Shown here one piece after another: positions 56,398 through 64,000 of a DNA stretch of 64,000 bases. A model generated the notes under the pieces. It was not told the DNA's origin and did no database searches. It was given only the letters and a program-made list of their open reading frames with translations. Made by a program: the position numbers and the translations under genes. Within the stretch, counting starts at the first letter, position 1. Each line of letters begins with the position of its first letter. Source of the DNA: 3-1-20CM-4-69-9 sp035623685 (GTDB lineage: Bacteria > Actinomycetota > Thermoleophilia > Gaiellales > Gaiellaceae); NCBI GenBank assembly GCA_035623685.1, contig DASPSY010000081.1, forward strand, positions 21,562-85,561. Direction: 5' to 3'.

Positions 56398-57608
56398 GCG
56401 TGTGCCGCTCCTTCCTCGAATCGCTCCCTGCACGACTCGCTGCAGAAGTAGTAGGTCCGCCCCGAGACGACGCTGCGGAACGGCGTCTTCGACTTGTCGA
56501 CGACCATGTGGCAGACGGGATCGCGCTCGCCGCGCCGCAACGTCAACCCGAACAGCGCCGCAGCGACGAAGCCGAAGAGGATGTTGAGCGCCGTCGTGGC
56601 GTTCCACTCGATGCCTCGACTCGTGATCGAGTCGATGCTCGGGCGCACGGTCGGCGTCAAACCGGCCGCCGAGAAGATCCCGTCGACGACCAGCGCAGCG
56701 GCGACGATCGCCGCGAACATCATCGCGACGAGACGCCATGTCAGCGCCCCGCCGTAGTACTTCCGATACGCAAGCACGATCGGGACGATGATCAGGTCGG
56801 CGTAGATGAACGCGAGCACGCCGCCGAACGAGCTGCCGCCGGCCCAGAGCACGGCGGCAAGCGGAATGTTCCCGACCGAGCACACGAACGAGAGGGCCGC
56901 GATCAACGGTCCGACGAGCACGTTCTCGAGCAACTGCGGCAGCGGCGACGCGCCGGTGACGAGCAGCCCGTTGAAGAACGACATCGGCAGGAGCCCGATG
57001 AAACCGGCGATCAGAAAGCCGGCCGCGATCTCCTTCCACAGCATCTGCCAGTCCCCGCGGAAGTTGTGCGCCACGTCCGACCATGCGTCGACCGACGTGA
57101 GCCGCCGGCGCCAGCCCGCCGCCCCGCCCGCCGACTGGTGCTGATGGCCCGTGTCGGCCGCCTGCGCGTGCCTACGCCCCTCCTCCTCGAGCCGACGCGA
57201 CACGAACAGCCGCACGCCGGCCCACATGAAGGTGACGAGGAAGATCCCACCGACGAACTCGGCGAGCGTGAACTGCCAACCGAGGAACACCCACATGACG
57301 ATCCCGATCTCGAAGACGAGGTTCGTCGAGGCGAACTGGAAGACCATCGCGGAGGCGAAGCTCACGCCCTTCTGGAACAGCGACTTCCCGATCGCGATCG
57401 CCGCATAGCTACAAGACGACGACGCGGCCCCGAGTGCGGTCGAGACGACGAGTTCGCGGGGGCCGCGGCCGCCGAGCGCCCGTTCCAGCCGCGACCGGGG
57501 GATCCAGGCCTGGACGACCGCCGAGAGGAGGAAGCCGAGGACGAGCGCCCAGCCGACCTCCCAGAGCATCTCGAGGGCGTTGCGCAGCCCGTCCGCGACG
57601 GCGTGCAT
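56394..57608 (-). CDS. Metal-efflux-type permease with C-terminal YHS domain
   Basis: A 404-residue membrane protein of the UPF0718/SO_0444-like permease family, with about eight helices in two halves. Each half contains GAASSSCSYAAIAI- or SFVCSVGNIPLAA-type Ser/Cys motifs. A His-rich loop (TGHQHQSAGG) lies between them. The last 40 residues form a YHS domain (DPVCHMVVD...YYFCSESCRERF), a metal-binding finger often found on copper-handling proteins. Together with the adjacent CsoR this is a likely copper or soft-metal export system. It sits between glmS and acpS, where no metal gene is normally found. Confidence 0.85.
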   Translation of the reverse strand: MHAVADGLRNALEMLWEVGWALVLGFLLSAVVQAWIPRSRLERALGGRGPRELVVSTALGAASSSCSYAAIAIGKSLFQKGVSFASAMVFQFASTNLVFEIGIVMWVFLGWQFTLAEFVGGIFLVTFMWAGVRLFVSRRLEEEGRRHAQAADTGHQHQSAGGAAGWRRRLTSVDAWSDVAHNFRGDWQMLWKEIAAGFLIAGFIGLLPMSFFNGLLVTGASPLPQLLENVLVGPLIAALSFVCSVGNIPLAAVLWAGGSSFGGVLAFIYADLIIVPIVLAYRKYYGGALTWRLVAMMFAAIVAAALVVDGIFSAAGLTPTVRPSIDSITSRGIEWNATTALNILFGFVAAALFGLTLRRGERDPVCHMVVDKSKTPFRSVVSGRTYYFCSESCRERFEEGAAHA

Positions 57609-57640
57609 ACCCCGGCAGGGTATACCGCCGGAGCGGACCG

Positions 57641-59470
57641 CTACTCGACCGTGACCGTCTTCGCCAGGTTGCGGGGCTGGTCGACGTTCAGGCCGCGCAG
57701 CCGCGCGATCCGGTACGCGAGCAGCTGGAGCGGCAGGACCGCGAGCACGGCCTGCAGGAAGGCGGGCGTCCGCGGCACGTAGATGACGTCGTCCGCGTGG
57801 TGCTGGATGTCCTCGTTGCCGTCGGTGGCGATCGCGATCACGTGCGCCCCCCGCGCACGGACCTCCTGGATGTTCGAGACGACCTTCTCGTAGATCACCC
57901 TCTGGTCGGTCGCGACGACGACGACCGGCGTGTCGGCATCGAGCAGCGCGATCGGGCCGTGCTTCATCTCCCCCGCCGAGTACGCCTCTGTCGGGATGTA
58001 GGAGATCTCCTTCAGCTTCAGCGCGCCCTCGAGCGCGACCGGCAGGCCGATGTGGCGCCCGAGGTAGAGGAAGAACGGCTTGTCGAAGTACCGCTGGGCG
58101 ACCTCCTCGATGGGATGGTCGCCGTCGAGGAACTGCTCCATCTTCTGGGGCAGGTCGTACAGCTCCTCGAGGATGAACTCGATCTCGGCCTCCGGCAGCG
58201 ACTTGCGGATCTGCGCGAGCTTCAGCGCGATCAGCGAGAGGAGCGCGACCTGCGACGTGAACGTCTTCGTCGCGGCGACGCCGACCTCGAGCCCGCAGCG
58301 CGTGTACAGCACCGCGTCCGCCTCACGCGTGATCTGCGTTCCCATCAGGTTCGTGATCGCGAGCGTGCGCGCTCCGGACTCGCGAGCGAGCCGCATCGCC
58401 GCCAGCGTGTCGGCCGTCTCGCCCGATTGCGAGATTCCGATCACGAGTGTGTCCTTCGAGAGGACGGGATTGCGGTAGCGCCACTCGGACGCGATGTCCG
58501 GCTCGACCGGGACGCGCGCCCACTCCTCGATGATGTAGCGGCCGACAACGCCCGCGTGGTACGCGGTGCCGCACGCGACCACGACGATGCGGCGGAGGTT
58601 CTGAATCTCGAGCTCGCTCAGGCCGATTCCTTCGAGCACGAGCCTGCCTCTGCGCGCGCGGTCGCCGATCGTCTCGCTGACCGCTTCCGGCTGGTCGTAG
58701 ATCTCCTTCAGCATGAAGGTCTCGAAGCCGCCCTTCTCCGCGCTCTCGTCGTCCCACTCGACCGGCTCGATCTCGCGGTGCTCGACCTCGCCGTCAGGCC
58801 CGTAGAAGACGGCGCCCGCAGGCGTGATCGCGACCACTTCCCCATCCTCGAGGAGCTGGACGCGCCGCGTCTCGCGCAGGAACGCGGCGATCGAGGAGGC
58901 GAGGAACATCTCTCCGTCGCCGACGCCGACCACGAGCGGGCACTGGCGGCGCGCGCCGACCAGCAGACCAGGATGTGCGTGGTGGATGACGACGAATGCG
59001 AAGTGTCCCTCGATCTCCGCGTACGCGGCTCGAACAGCGACCGTGAGATCGCCGTCATAGTGGCGCTCGATCAGGTGCACGACGACTTCCGCATCGGTCT
59101 CGGAGCTGAACGAGTGCCCGTCGGCCGCGAGTGAGTCCTTGAGCTCGCGGTAGTTCTCCACGATTCCGTTGAGCACGATCGCGAGTCGTCCGTCGTCGCA
59201 GCCGGTCAGCGGGTGGGCGTTCTCCTCGTTGACTGCGCCGTGCGTCGCCCAGCGCGTGTGGCCGAGCCCGTGCCGCGACGTCGATCCGTTCGTCCCCGCC
59301 GCGTCCTTCAGGAACTGGAGGTTCCCGACCGCGCGGACGTAGTCGAGCGCGTCGCGCTCGTGCAGCACGATCCCCGCCGAGTCGTAGCCGCGGTACTCGA
59401 GCCGCTCGAGACCGCCCAGCAGGAGCGGCTTCGCCTCACGCGTCCCGACGTATCCGATGATCCCGCACAC
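57641..59470 (-). CDS. glmS: Glutamine-fructose-6-phosphate aminotransferase (isomerizing)
   Basis: A 609-residue enzyme that makes glucosamine-6-phosphate. The GTG start gives the catalytic N-terminal Cys directly (MCGIIGYVG). The glutaminase domain has RLEYRGYDSAG and LGHTRWATHG, and the two SIS domains carry CGTAYHAG, ISQSGETADT and the C-terminal TVTVE. GAGAGGAG 6 nt before the GTG fixes the start. glmM lies upstream with a 145-nt leader between. Confidence 0.97.
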   Translation of the reverse strand: MCGIIGYVGTREAKPLLLGGLERLEYRGYDSAGIVLHERDALDYVRAVGNLQFLKDAAGTNGSTSRHGLGHTRWATHGAVNEENAHPLTGCDDGRLAIVLNGIVENYRELKDSLAADGHSFSSETDAEVVVHLIERHYDGDLTVAVRAAYAEIEGHFAFVVIHHAHPGLLVGARRQCPLVVGVGDGEMFLASSIAAFLRETRRVQLLEDGEVVAITPAGAVFYGPDGEVEHREIEPVEWDDESAEKGGFETFMLKEIYDQPEAVSETIGDRARRGRLVLEGIGLSELEIQNLRRIVVVACGTAYHAGVVGRYIIEEWARVPVEPDIASEWRYRNPVLSKDTLVIGISQSGETADTLAAMRLARESGARTLAITNLMGTQITREADAVLYTRCGLEVGVAATKTFTSQVALLSLIALKLAQIRKSLPEAEIEFILEELYDLPQKMEQFLDGDHPIEEVAQRYFDKPFFLYLGRHIGLPVALEGALKLKEISYIPTEAYSAGEMKHGPIALLDADTPVVVVATDQRVIYEKVVSNIQEVRARGAHVIAIATDGNEDIQHHADDVIYVPRTPAFLQAVLAVLPLQLLAYRIARLRGLNVDQPRNLAKTVTVE

Positions 59471-59615
59471 CCGAGGCTCCTCTCGCTTGGCCCGCCCCGT
59501 CGTTCCTGTCGGGGAAGGGATCGGAAAACGCTGAGATTTGCGGCTTTTGCTGGGGGAATCTCGTCCGTGAGACGAGGAAGAGCCCGGCCTCTCGCCGCCT
59601 CCGGCGTCGGAGACG
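59471..59615 (-). promoter_or_regulatory. glmS leader with two hairpins
   Basis: The 145-nt gap between glmM and glmS has a 6-bp hairpin CTCGTC-CGTGA-GACGAG at 59560-59576 and a CCCCG/CGGGG hairpin at 59495-59514. It contains no recognisable glmS-ribozyme core. It may be the glmS promoter with a structured 5' end. Confidence 0.25.
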
Positions 59616-60878
59616 TCAGCCGAGCTCCCGTCGAACGAGAGCCGCGATGGTAGCACAGAGACCCTCCGCCTCAGCCTCGTCCTGGGCCTCTGCGAGCACC
59701 CTCACGACGGGCTCCGTGCCGGAAGGTCGTACGACCACGCGACCCCGCGAGCCCACCTCCGCGTTGACCCGGTCGACCTCCGCCATGAGGTCCGGCGTCA
59801 GCCTTCCGGCTCTCGTCGGAACGTCCGCCCGTGCCTGGGGAAAGCGAGTCATCACGCCGGCGAGCTCGCTGAGCGGACCACGTCCGAGCTCGCGGCAGAG
59901 GAGGAGCGCGGCGACAAGCCCGTCACCCGTGACGTGGCCGTCGAGCCAGATCACGTGACCCGACTGCTCGCCCCCGAGGATGCCACCCTCCCGACGGAGC
60001 GCCTCGAGCACGTAGCGATCGCCGACGTCGGTGGTGACGACGCGGATGCCGTGCTCGTCCATGAGCTTGTGGAATCCGAGATTCGTCATCGTCGTCACGG
60101 CGACGAGCTCCACCTCGTGCGCGAGCGCGAGCACGGCGACGACCTGGTCACCGTCCACGACCTCGCCGCGCTCGTCGACGGCGAGCATCCGGTCGCCGTC
60201 TCCGTCGAACGCGACGCCCAGGTGCGCACCCGCGCTCGGCACCGCGTGTTGCAGCGCACGTAGGTCGGTGGCGCCGCAGCCGACGTTGATGTTCATGCCG
60301 TCGGGCGAGTCGCCGATCGTCGTCACCTGCGCACCGAGCTGCTCGAACGCCTTCGGTGCGATCCCGGAGTACGCGCCGTTCGCGCAGTCGACGACGATGC
60401 GCACGCCCGAGAGGTCCGAGCCGAAGCGCTCGAGCACGTGTGTGAGGTAGCTGTCCGTGGCGACGACGACCTCGTCGATCTCGCCGCCGCCGTGCGCAGG
60501 CGCATCGAGCAGCGCTTCGATCTCCTCCTCCTGCGCGTCGGTCAGCTTGCGCCCTTCACCGTCGAAGAGCTTCACGCCGTTGTACTCCGGCGGGTTGTGC
60601 GAGGCGGAGATGACGGCACCGACGTCGAGTGCGAGCAACGCCACCGCGGGTGTCGGCAGCACACCGCTCAACACGGCCGAGCCGCCGGCCATCGCGATCC
60701 CGCGCGCGAGCGCGCGCTCGAGCTCGGGCCCCGACGCGCGTGTGTCGCGACCGACGAAGACGCGGCCCCGGCCGGACCACGTCGCAACCGCGCTCCCGAG
60801 CCGTTCGACGAGCTCGATCGTCAGGCTTCCGCCGACGACGCCGCGCACACCGTCGGTACCGAAGTAACGCCTGGTCAC
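59616..60878 (-). CDS. glmM: Phosphoglucosamine mutase
   Basis: A 420-residue alpha-D-phosphohexomutase. The phospho-serine loop ISASHNP has S93, the metal loop is DGDGDR near 233-238, the sugar loop is GGEQSGHV near 316-323 and the phosphate-binding loop is RPSGTEP near 390. It converts glucosamine-6-P to glucosamine-1-P, the step after glmS. The GTG start is supported by TATCCT 8 nt upstream. It lies downstream of rpsI after 55 nt. Confidence 0.97.
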   Translation of the reverse strand: MTRRYFGTDGVRGVVGGSLTIELVERLGSAVATWSGRGRVFVGRDTRASGPELERALARGIAMAGGSAVLSGVLPTPAVALLALDVGAVISASHNPPEYNGVKLFDGEGRKLTDAQEEEIEALLDAPAHGGGEIDEVVVATDSYLTHVLERFGSDLSGVRIVVDCANGAYSGIAPKAFEQLGAQVTTIGDSPDGMNINVGCGATDLRALQHAVPSAGAHLGVAFDGDGDRMLAVDERGEVVDGDQVVAVLALAHEVELVAVTTMTNLGFHKLMDEHGIRVVTTDVGDRYVLEALRREGGILGGEQSGHVIWLDGHVTGDGLVAALLLCRELGRGPLSELAGVMTRFPQARADVPTRAGRLTPDLMAEVDRVNAEVGSRGRVVVRPSGTEPVVRVLAEAQDEAEAEGLCATIAALVRRELG

Positions 60879-60886
60879 GGCGGCGG

Positions 60887-60892
60887 AGGATA
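60887..60892 (-). promoter_or_regulatory. -10-like TATCCT before glmM
   Basis: On the reverse strand TATCCT ends 8 nt before the GTG of glmM, within the 55-nt gap after rpsI, so glmM may be transcribed separately. Confidence 0.35.
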
Positions 60893-60933
60893 CGGGCAGC
60901 GAGAAGAGACGACGAGCAGACCGGGCAGCGCCG

Positions 60934-61329
60934 CTAGCGCTTGCTGAACTGCGGCGCCTTGCGCGCCTTGTGCAGGCCGGCCTTCTTGCGCTCGACCTGG
61001 CGCGCGTCGCGCGTGAGGAAGCCTGCGCGCTTCAGCGGTATCCGCAGATTGGGATCGGCCTCGACGAGTGCGCGCGCGACACCGTGACGCACGGCGCCAG
61101 CCTGACCCGATGGACCTCCGCCGTGGACGCGCACGCGGATGTCGTACGTGCCTTCCGCCTCGGCGATCTTCAGCGGTGCGAGCGCGATCGTCCTGTGCGC
61201 GGCGCGCGGGAAGTACTCCTCGATCGTGCGGCCGTTGAACCACGTCGTTCCGTCTCCGGGCCGGAGGATCACACGAGCGACCGACGTCTTCCGCTTGCCC
61301 GTGCCCCGGTACTGCGCGATCTCGCTCAT
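60934..61329 (-). CDS. rpsI: 30S ribosomal protein S9
   Basis: A 131-residue ribosomal protein. It has YRGTGKRKTSVARV, GPSGQAGAVRHGVARALV and the basic C-terminal tail RKKAGLHKARKAPQFSKR that reaches the P-site tRNA. Its start overlaps the rplM stop by ATGA. The pair rplM-rpsI is the universal order. Confidence 0.98.
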   Translation of the reverse strand: MSEIAQYRGTGKRKTSVARVILRPGDGTTWFNGRTIEEYFPRAAHRTIALAPLKIAEAEGTYDIRVRVHGGGPSGQAGAVRHGVARALVEADPNLRIPLKRAGFLTRDARQVERKKAGLHKARKAPQFSKR

Positions 61330-61763
61330 GCGTTCTCCAGCGGCAGCGGCTTCGGCGACTGCGGGCTGTGCGGATGTGTCGGCCCCGCGTAGATCTTCAG
61401 CTTCGTGATCTGCCGCCGGGCGAGCCGGTTCCTCGGAAGCATCCCCTTGACCGCTTTGCGCAGCACCTCTTCGGGCCGGCGCGCGAGCTGCTCGCGCAGC
61501 GTCCTGCTGCGAATGCCACCGGGATAGCCGGAGTGGCGGTAGTAGCGCTTCTGGTCGAGCTTGTTGCCGGTCACGTGGATCTTCTCCGCGTTGACCACCA
61601 CGACGAAGTCACCGGTGTCGACGTGCGGCGTGAACGCGGGCTTTCCCTTGCCGCGGAGCACGTCGGCGATGCGCGTGGCCAGACGGCCGAGCGTCTGTCC
61701 CTCGGCGTCGACCAGGTACCACTCGCGGGCGATCTCGCCCGGCTTTGCGCTGTATGTCTTCAT
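61326..61763 (-). CDS. rplM: 50S ribosomal protein L13
   Basis: A 145-residue ribosomal protein starting MKTYSAKPGEIAREWYLVDA, with TLGRLATRIADVLRGKGK, GDFVVVVNAEKIHVTGNK and AVKGMLPRNRLARRQ. The ATG at 61763 overlaps the upstream glycosylase-like gene stop as ATGA, so it is coupled to that gene. No strong Shine-Dalgarno sequence precedes it. Confidence 0.98.
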   Translation of the reverse strand: MKTYSAKPGEIAREWYLVDAEGQTLGRLATRIADVLRGKGKPAFTPHVDTGDFVVVVNAEKIHVTGNKLDQKRYYRHSGYPGGIRSRTLREQLARRPEEVLRKAVKGMLPRNRLARRQITKLKIYAGPTHPHSPQSPKPLPLENA

Positions 61764-62323
61764 CGCAATACGGACCGGAACAAAAAGGCGGACGAAGGGC
61801 GTCCGCCGGGGCGGAATCGTAGCAAGCCCGCGCGAAAGGCCGCCGCGCCGCCGTGGGACGGGTGCCTCACGTACGGCGCACCGGTCACGCGCTCCGCCAG
61901 ACGGCCGACCGCTACGACCCGCCGCTGCCGGCTCAGCTCCTCGAGGAACGGCCGTGACGCGCTCACCTCGGCGCCTGTCGGCCGACGGTTCGAGCGAGCG
62001 GTGCCCGGATGCGTCGGGACGACGTTCCAGCACAGCGCGTCGAGCTCGAGCTCCGCAAGCGCGTCCTGAACGATCGTGGCGGTCGCCTCGGCCGGCCCCG
62101 TTCCGGTCAACTGCCGCTCGGACGTGAACGGCAGCCCGGACACGCGAGCTCCGCGCCAACCCGGCGCCTCGCCCACGAGCAGCAGGGAGGTGCCGCCGTG
62201 CTCGTCGAGATACCGGGTCAGACGCTCCCTGCAAAGTGCGGCGCGCTCACCCTCACGGTAGAAGTTGTGCGTTGCGCCGATCCGCGCAGCCGCCAGCCGT
62301 TCCACGAACCGTCGCGCGTCCAC
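61760..62323 (-). CDS. Uracil-DNA glycosylase-superfamily protein
   Basis: About 187 residues from the GTG at 62323 (62344 is an in-frame alternative). Motif A reads LLVGEAPGWRGARVSGLPFTS, with GEAPG replacing the usual GE(P/Q)PG, and the C-terminal motif reads RHPSHGG, the HPS-type catalytic loop of the superfamily. SNRRPTGAEV and VVAVGRLAE lie between. The cysteines for an Fe-S cluster seen in family 4 UDG are absent, so it belongs to another subgroup and true uracil excision is not proven. Its stop overlaps the rplM start. The divergent sialidase-like gene starts nearby. Confidence 0.75.
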   Translation of the reverse strand: MDARRFVERLAAARIGATHNFYREGERAALCRERLTRYLDEHGGTSLLLVGEAPGWRGARVSGLPFTSERQLTGTGPAEATATIVQDALAELELDALCWNVVPTHPGTARSNRRPTGAEVSASRPFLEELSRQRRVVAVGRLAERVTGAPYVRHPSHGGAAAFRAGLLRFRPGGRPSSAFLFRSVLR

Positions 62324-62331
62324 GGCGTCAC

Positions 62332-62337
62332 TATGCT
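62332..62337 (+). promoter_or_regulatory. -10-like TATGCT before the sialidase-like gene
   Basis: TATGCT ends 7 nt before the GTG at 62345 and overlaps the ATG at 62333, so it supports the GTG as start. Confidence 0.3.
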
Positions 62338-62344
62338 CATGCAC

Positions 62345-64000
62345 GTGAGGCGATGCACGGCAGCACTCGCGGCGCTCTGCCTCGGGGTCTTCGCAGCATC
62401 GGCTGCTGCCGCCCCGCCGCAGGGCTACCAGTCGAACGCGGCGTTCGCGGCCAGCTACGCGAAGAAGCACGTGACGAGCACGCTCGCGACGACGCAACGC
62501 GTCAGCTGTTACGCACCGGAAGTTCCCTACTTCGCCTCGCTGCCGGCGAGCCAGGGATTTCCGGACGGCGGCGCGACAGCCTGCCCGGGAGCGACGACCG
62601 GAGAGGACACAGGGCCGTTTGCGACGCAGGACGTCAGCAGTCCCGCGCTGCTCGTCAAGGATCACTCGGAGTCCGACATCCACGTCGACCCGACGAACCC
62701 GAAGCACTTGATCGGGATCAGCAAGTGGTTCGTCAACGCCGAGGGGTACAACCACCTCGTCGGGTTCTACGAGTCGTTCGACGGCGGCAAGACGTGGCCC
62801 GACCAGGGCCACATCCCAGGCTACGAGGGGTGGACGGACAACTCCGACCCGGTGGGCGCGTTCGATCCGTGGGGGAACTTCTACGCCGTCGTCCTCCCCT
62901 ACCTCTTCGACTACGACGCGAACGGCAACCACCGTGTCGGCAATCCGGCCGTGAACCCGTTCCTGCCGCGCTTCGCCGTCGGCATCGCCGTGCGCCCGCA
63001 CGGTGCGACGACAGCCAACGCGTGGCTGACGACGGTGCAGGGCAAGCCCGACGACGTCGCCGCTGCCCCGTTCGACGGCGAGCCGACCTTCGACAAGCAG
63101 TGGATCGCGATCGACGACAACCGCGCGAGCAAACACTTCGGCCGCATCTACGTGATGTGGGCCGTCGCCGACGCCAAGCCGGACGGCCGCCTGAAGATCG
63201 TCGTCTCCTATGCGGACGCGCACCCGGACGGAACGCACACGCCCTGGTCGACGCCGAAGTTCCTGCCTGGGCTCGCCGAAGGTCTCGAAGAGAACAATGC
63301 GCTGCCGCACATCGCGCCGAACGGCACCGTCTGGGCGAGCGTGTCCGGGGTACACGAAGGTGTCGAAGCGGCCGAGGACAGCCCTGAGGCGGAGACCTTC
63401 GAGGCGCGCGTCAGCGTGTTGTCGTCGACGAACGGCGGCGTCACGTGGACGCGTCGCCTCGCGATCCCTCGGCAGGAGGTGCCCGCGTACCACAACACGT
63501 CGTTCCGCGGCGCGTTCGGAATCGCGTTCGCAGTCGGGCAGCGCAGGGTGCGTGGCGCCTACCCGCTGTACATCGCCTACGAGCAGGACGTGAAGAAGGG
63601 TGCCGAGGTCCTGCTCGCTTCGTCGTTCAACGGCGGACGCACGTGGCGCAAGCCGATCCGCGTCGACGACAGCCGCGGGCCGGGTGAAGCGTTACAACCG
63701 AATATCGTCGCCGCTCCGGGCGGCACCGTCGCGGTCGCCTTCTACGACCGGCGGCTGGCGTGCCCCGCACAGGGCACTGCCGCCGCGAAGGCCGCAGGGC
63801 TCCAATTCGACCCGGCGGCTCCGTACCGGCGCGTCGACTGGTGCATCAACACCGCGGTCCAGCTCTACCGGGCTGGCCTCCAGCCGATCGGCCACAACAT
63901 CCGACTGTCGCCGAACACGTGGGACCCGCAGCTCTCGTCGGCGCACTTCCTCTGCATCTGCCAGCCGGGAGGGTTCATCGGCGACTACTTCGGCGTCGAC
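62345..64000 (+). CDS. Exported sialidase-like (BNR/Asp-box) protein, C-terminus cut by window edge
   Basis: At least 552 codons are open to the window end. A signal peptide RRCTAALAALCLGVFAASAAAA follows the start. In-frame ATGs at 62333 and 62339 are alternatives, but the GTG at 62345 begins directly with the basic signal-peptide residues. Asp-box repeats typical of sialidase propellers are visible: SFDGGKTWP, STNGGVTWT and SFNGGRTWR, with further blades between. The catalytic Arg triad of true sialidases cannot be confirmed, so it may be a non-enzymatic BNR protein. Confidence 0.78.
   Translation, partial: MRRCTAALAALCLGVFAASAAAAPPQGYQSNAAFAASYAKKHVTSTLATTQRVSCYAPEVPYFASLPASQGFPDGGATACPGATTGEDTGPFATQDVSSPALLVKDHSESDIHVDPTNPKHLIGISKWFVNAEGYNHLVGFYESFDGGKTWPDQGHIPGYEGWTDNSDPVGAFDPWGNFYAVVLPYLFDYDANGNHRVGNPAVNPFLPRFAVGIAVRPHGATTANAWLTTVQGKPDDVAAAPFDGEPTFDKQWIAIDDNRASKHFGRIYVMWAVADAKPDGRLKIVVSYADAHPDGTHTPWSTPKFLPGLAEGLEENNALPHIAPNGTVWASVSGVHEGVEAAEDSPEAETFEARVSVLSSTNGGVTWTRRLAIPRQEVPAYHNTSFRGAFGIAFAVGQRRVRGAYPLYIAYEQDVKKGAEVLLASSFNGGRTWRKPIRVDDSRGPGEALQPNIVAAPGGTVAVAFYDRRLACPAQGTAAAKAAGLQFDPAAPYRRVDWCINTAVQLYRAGLQPIGHNIRLSPNTWDPQLSSAHFLCICQPGGFIGDYFGVD

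Noticed and set aside
59471..59615. A glmS ribozyme in the glmS leader
   Set aside because: The conserved ribozyme core and cleavage-site sequence are not visible and the ribozyme is chiefly a Firmicutes element.
1..64000. CRISPR arrays, insertion sequences and defence systems
   Set aside because: No regularly spaced repeats, transposase genes or known defence genes were found on either strand.

Overview
This is a strongly GC-rich, densely coding window from an actinobacterium. The conserved block rplM-rpsI-glmM-glmS...acpS-nnr-alr, the ClpX/ClpP/trigger-factor group and an F420-type luciferase-like oxidoreductase point there. A lineage such as Thermoleophilia (Gaiellales or Solirubrobacterales) is a plausible but unproven guess. 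There is no rRNA, CRISPR array, insertion sequence, integrase or plasmid gene. No gap between genes exceeds 300 bases. Six tRNA genes (Leu-UAG, Arg-UCG, His-GUG, Arg-UCU, Gly-UCC, Pro-UGG) all lack an encoded CCA.

Layout. 1-9.5 kb: a flavin oxidase cut by the window edge, an F420-type oxidoreductase, the tig-clpP-clpX proteostasis operon, a phosphatase, a CADD-like putative PABA synthase, and a histidine kinase/receiver pair. 9.6-19.2 kb: an amine-catabolism region resembling the actinobacterial glnA4 cassette (glutamine-synthetase-like ligase, C26 hydrolase, aldehyde dehydrogenase, short-chain dehydrogenase) with an amino-acid/amine permease and a divergent dimethylglycine-dehydrogenase-like flavoenzyme. 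19.2-31.3 kb: tRNAs, a cyclase-ATPase regulator, two CAP-domain secreted proteins, cyclophilin, a CtaG-like protein, a DUF2182/DUF1326 pair, a structured leader candidate, ispH and an aminotransferase. 31.3-45.8 kb: a type-2 IleRS with a degenerate KMSKS, thioredoxin, Nudix and cyclic-nucleotide-binding proteins, a two-propeller lipoprotein, RidA, a GCS2-type ligase, a peroxiredoxin whose catalytic residue is encoded by TGA, membrane proteins and FabI. 45.9-64 kb: a large subtilase, a short-chain dehydrogenase with no canonical start codon, MarR, a methyltransferase, a CCA-type nucleotidyltransferase, alr-nnr-acpS, a metal-efflux permease/CsoR pair, glmS, glmM, rpsI, rplM, a uracil-DNA-glycosylase-like gene and a partial sialidase-like exported protein.

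The most notable item is at 40340-40798. This is an AhpE-like peroxiredoxin with an in-frame TGA exactly where the peroxidatic cysteine should be (codon 45, TxxU). The reading frame continues intact, and a compact hairpin lies 14 nt after the TGA with GU in its loop, as expected of a bacterial SECIS. This predicts a selenocysteine enzyme that an ordinary gene finder would truncate to its C-terminal part.

Genome style. Genes are packed with 4-base ATGA/GTGA overlaps within operons. Four convergent pairs share a single CTAG as both stop codons. At least eighteen genes have a -10-like TANNNT hexamer only 5-10 nt before the start codon and no Shine-Dalgarno sequence, which suggests widespread leaderless transcripts. 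I used this pattern to choose several starts.
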